Of a stretch of DNA of 64,000 nt, positions 62,967 through 64,000 are shown piece after piece. The notes beneath the pieces are model-generated. The model was not told the DNA's origin and made no database searches. It saw only the letters and a list, made by a program, of their open reading frames with translations. The DNA is from Mesonia sp008017825 (GTDB taxonomy: Bacteria > Bacteroidota > Bacteroidia > Flavobacteriales > Flavobacteriaceae): positions 1 to 64,000 of the forward strand of contig NZ_VRLS01000057.1 in the NCBI RefSeq assembly GCF_008017825.1, written 5' to 3'. A program made the translations under genes and the position numbers. Every line of letters starts with the position of its first letter. The first letter of the stretch is position 1.

Positions 62967-63527
62967 GTGAAAAATACAGACATCTCCTTAACTGCTAGCT
63001 TACTTAAAATTAATACTAAACCCTCCTATAGGCTTGCTCTTATCAATCAAATTATCGCAGATAATTCTTTATTAGAAGAAGTGATTCTTATTGCAAAAAA
63101 GGATAAAGATAAAGTTTCTGCGAAAGCAGCTAGAGCAATGGAATTGGTAGGAGTGCAAAATATAGCTCTACTACTCCCTTATGTTGATGATATTTTTATC
63201 ATATCAAAAACAAATCAAAGGGATGATGTGATAAGACCTATGGCAAAAATAATGGAGTTGCTAGTGACTCATCATTTCAATAAAAAGAAGAAAATTTCAC
63301 TAAGCACTCAGCAAAAAGAAGAAATCATTAGTTTATGTTTTGATTGGATGATTACCCCACAAAAAATTGCTCCACAAGCTCACAGCATGCTAGCGCTTTA
63401 CAAGTTAGGAACTGAATTTGATTGGGTTCACCCAGAATTAAAATTAATTTTAGAACAAAATTATGCACAAGGATCTGCTGGATATAAAGCCAGAAGTAGA
63501 AAAATTTTAAACTTAATTAAAGTATAG
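62967..63527 (+). CDS. Hypothetical helical-repeat protein
   Basis: This 186-aa protein starts at GTG and is entirely helical with HEAT-like units (SLLEEVILIAKKDKDKVSAK, ARAMELVGVQNIALLLPYV and PQAHSMLALYKLG). There is no signal peptide. No family is named with confidence. It faces the small minus-strand gene at 63530 end-to-end. Confidence 0.7.
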   Translation: MKNTDISLTASLLKINTKPSYRLALINQIIADNSLLEEVILIAKKDKDKVSAKAARAMELVGVQNIALLLPYVDDIFIISKTNQRDDVIRPMAKIMELLVTHHFNKKKKISLSTQQKEEIISLCFDWMITPQKIAPQAHSMLALYKLGTEFDWVHPELKLILEQNYAQGSAGYKARSRKILNLIKV

Positions 63528-63529
63528 AA

Positions 63530-63715
63530 CTACATCTTAAACCACTTTTCCATTTCCATATCCAATTCTTGAACAGAAATTTTAACCAATTGATTTCCTT
63601 GAATATTGTCTCGTTGTCTTTTTTCTAAAACAAGTAACCTACCTACCAATTCATCTATAGTAAAATACTCAGGCATATTACTTAATTCTTGCTTTAAATC
63701 GTGATTGCGTATCAT
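63530..63715 (-). CDS. Small hypothetical protein
   Basis: This 61-aa charged protein contains MPEYFTIDELVGRLLVLEKR and ends MEMEKWFKM. It is helix-rich and might be a DNA-binding or antitoxin-like protein, but no family was recognised. Met14 is an alternative start. It is the only candidate gene between the two plus-strand units. Confidence 0.6.
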   Translation of the reverse strand: MIRNHDLKQELSNMPEYFTIDELVGRLLVLEKRQRDNIQGNQLVKISVQELDMEMEKWFKM

Positions 63716-63840
63716 CGTTATATTTTAAGGATGAGAAAGATACAACTTTATTCCTATAAATTACAACTGCTTAATTTATAAGCTTTTTAGCGAATGTAAA
63801 ATTACTTGGGCTTTCTATTTTTTTCATTGTTCTTTAGTTT

Positions 63841-63848
63841 TATCTTTG
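63841..63848 (+). promoter_or_regulatory. Candidate -7 element of purB
   Basis: TATCTTTG matches TAnnTTTG and lies 22 bp before the ATG at 63871. Confidence 0.5.
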
Positions 63849-63870
63849 TTGTTTAAATTTTTAACCACTT

Positions 63871-64000
63871 ATGACTTCTTTACAAGCCATTTCACCTATA
63901 GACGGTAGATACCACTCAAAAACTGAAAAATTATCAGCTTATTTTAGCGAAGAAGCTTTAATTAAATACCGCGTAAAAGTAGAAATTGAATATTTTATTT
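63871..64000 (+). CDS. purB: Adenylosuccinate lyase, N-terminal fragment (cut by window edge)
   Basis: The frame opens MTSLQAISPIDGRYHSKTEK and continues LSAYFSEEALIKYRVKVEIE, the characteristic beginning of the longer (E. coli-type) PurB. This enzyme acts in purine synthesis, releasing fumarate from adenylosuccinate and SAICAR. The remaining ~400 residues are outside the window. Confidence 0.95.
   Translation, partial: MTSLQAISPIDGRYHSKTEKLSAYFSEEALIKYRVKVEIEYFI

Overview
The window looks like a chromosome segment of a marine-type Flavobacteriaceae bacterium (Bacteroidota; Gramella/Mesonia-like, genus not resolved). Signs are the low GC content, AT-rich intergenic DNA, TAnnTTTG-type -7 promoter elements, lipoproteins with SCS(S/K)DD-type leaders, and housekeeping proteins of flavobacterial type (HisS, RpsF-RpsR-RplI, PriA, NadC, RlmH).

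The window splits in two. Positions 1 to about 42,506 look like an integrated genomic island. Its right edge carries a tyrosine recombinase (40958-42289, minus) beside a tRNA 3'-half (42461-42506) that has no 5' half, which is the usual scar of integration into a tRNA gene. The left end lies outside the window. From about 42.5 kb onward the sequence is mostly conserved core genome.

The island from left to right: (a) a defence block on the minus strand, 0-9.4 kb: type I HsdS (start only) and HsdM, a calcineurin-like phosphoesterase fused to a P-loop NTPase, a putative PD-(D/E)XK nuclease, a KTSC-domain protein and an overlapping SIR2-HerA pair; a small XRE regulator lies upstream. (b) On the plus strand, 10.2-12.1 kb, a GC-richer cassette of an ECF-like sigma factor followed one base later by a truncated, apparently nuclease-dead Cas12f/TnpB homologue, then a structured non-coding stretch that could encode its guide RNA. 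This matches the recently reported dCas12f-sigmaE RNA-guided transcription systems and is the most exciting locus here. (c) A conjugative-element remnant, 13.2-15.2 kb: two small proteins, SSB and tandem structured non-coding modules. (d) A membrane-anchored KAP NTPase. (e) A lipoprotein gene, then a minus-strand block of repeated soluble/membrane gene pairs and a broken larger gene, bracketed by a 97-bp direct repeat; it resembles an immunity-gene array. (f) A plus-strand run, 22.5-40.7 kb, with three very large proteins lacking obvious signal peptides (one a metzincin-type protease), two related lipoprotein genes (one frameshifted) and a terminal lipoprotein gene with terminator. (g) The integrase and attachment scar.

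The core part holds a DUF4062 (TIR-like) protein just outside the scar, then hisS, a MacB-like permease, the rpsF-rpsR-rplI operon with a recognisable promoter, a LytTR response regulator, priA, a DUF2147 protein, a chalcone-isomerase-like protein, a YihY/BrkB protein, nadC, rlmH, a non-canonical purine NTP pyrophosphatase, a DEAD-box helicase, a carboxypeptidase-regulatory-like protein, a TrmH-type methyltransferase, a sirtuin, a TlpA-like thioredoxin, a TPR protein, small hypotheticals and the start of purB.
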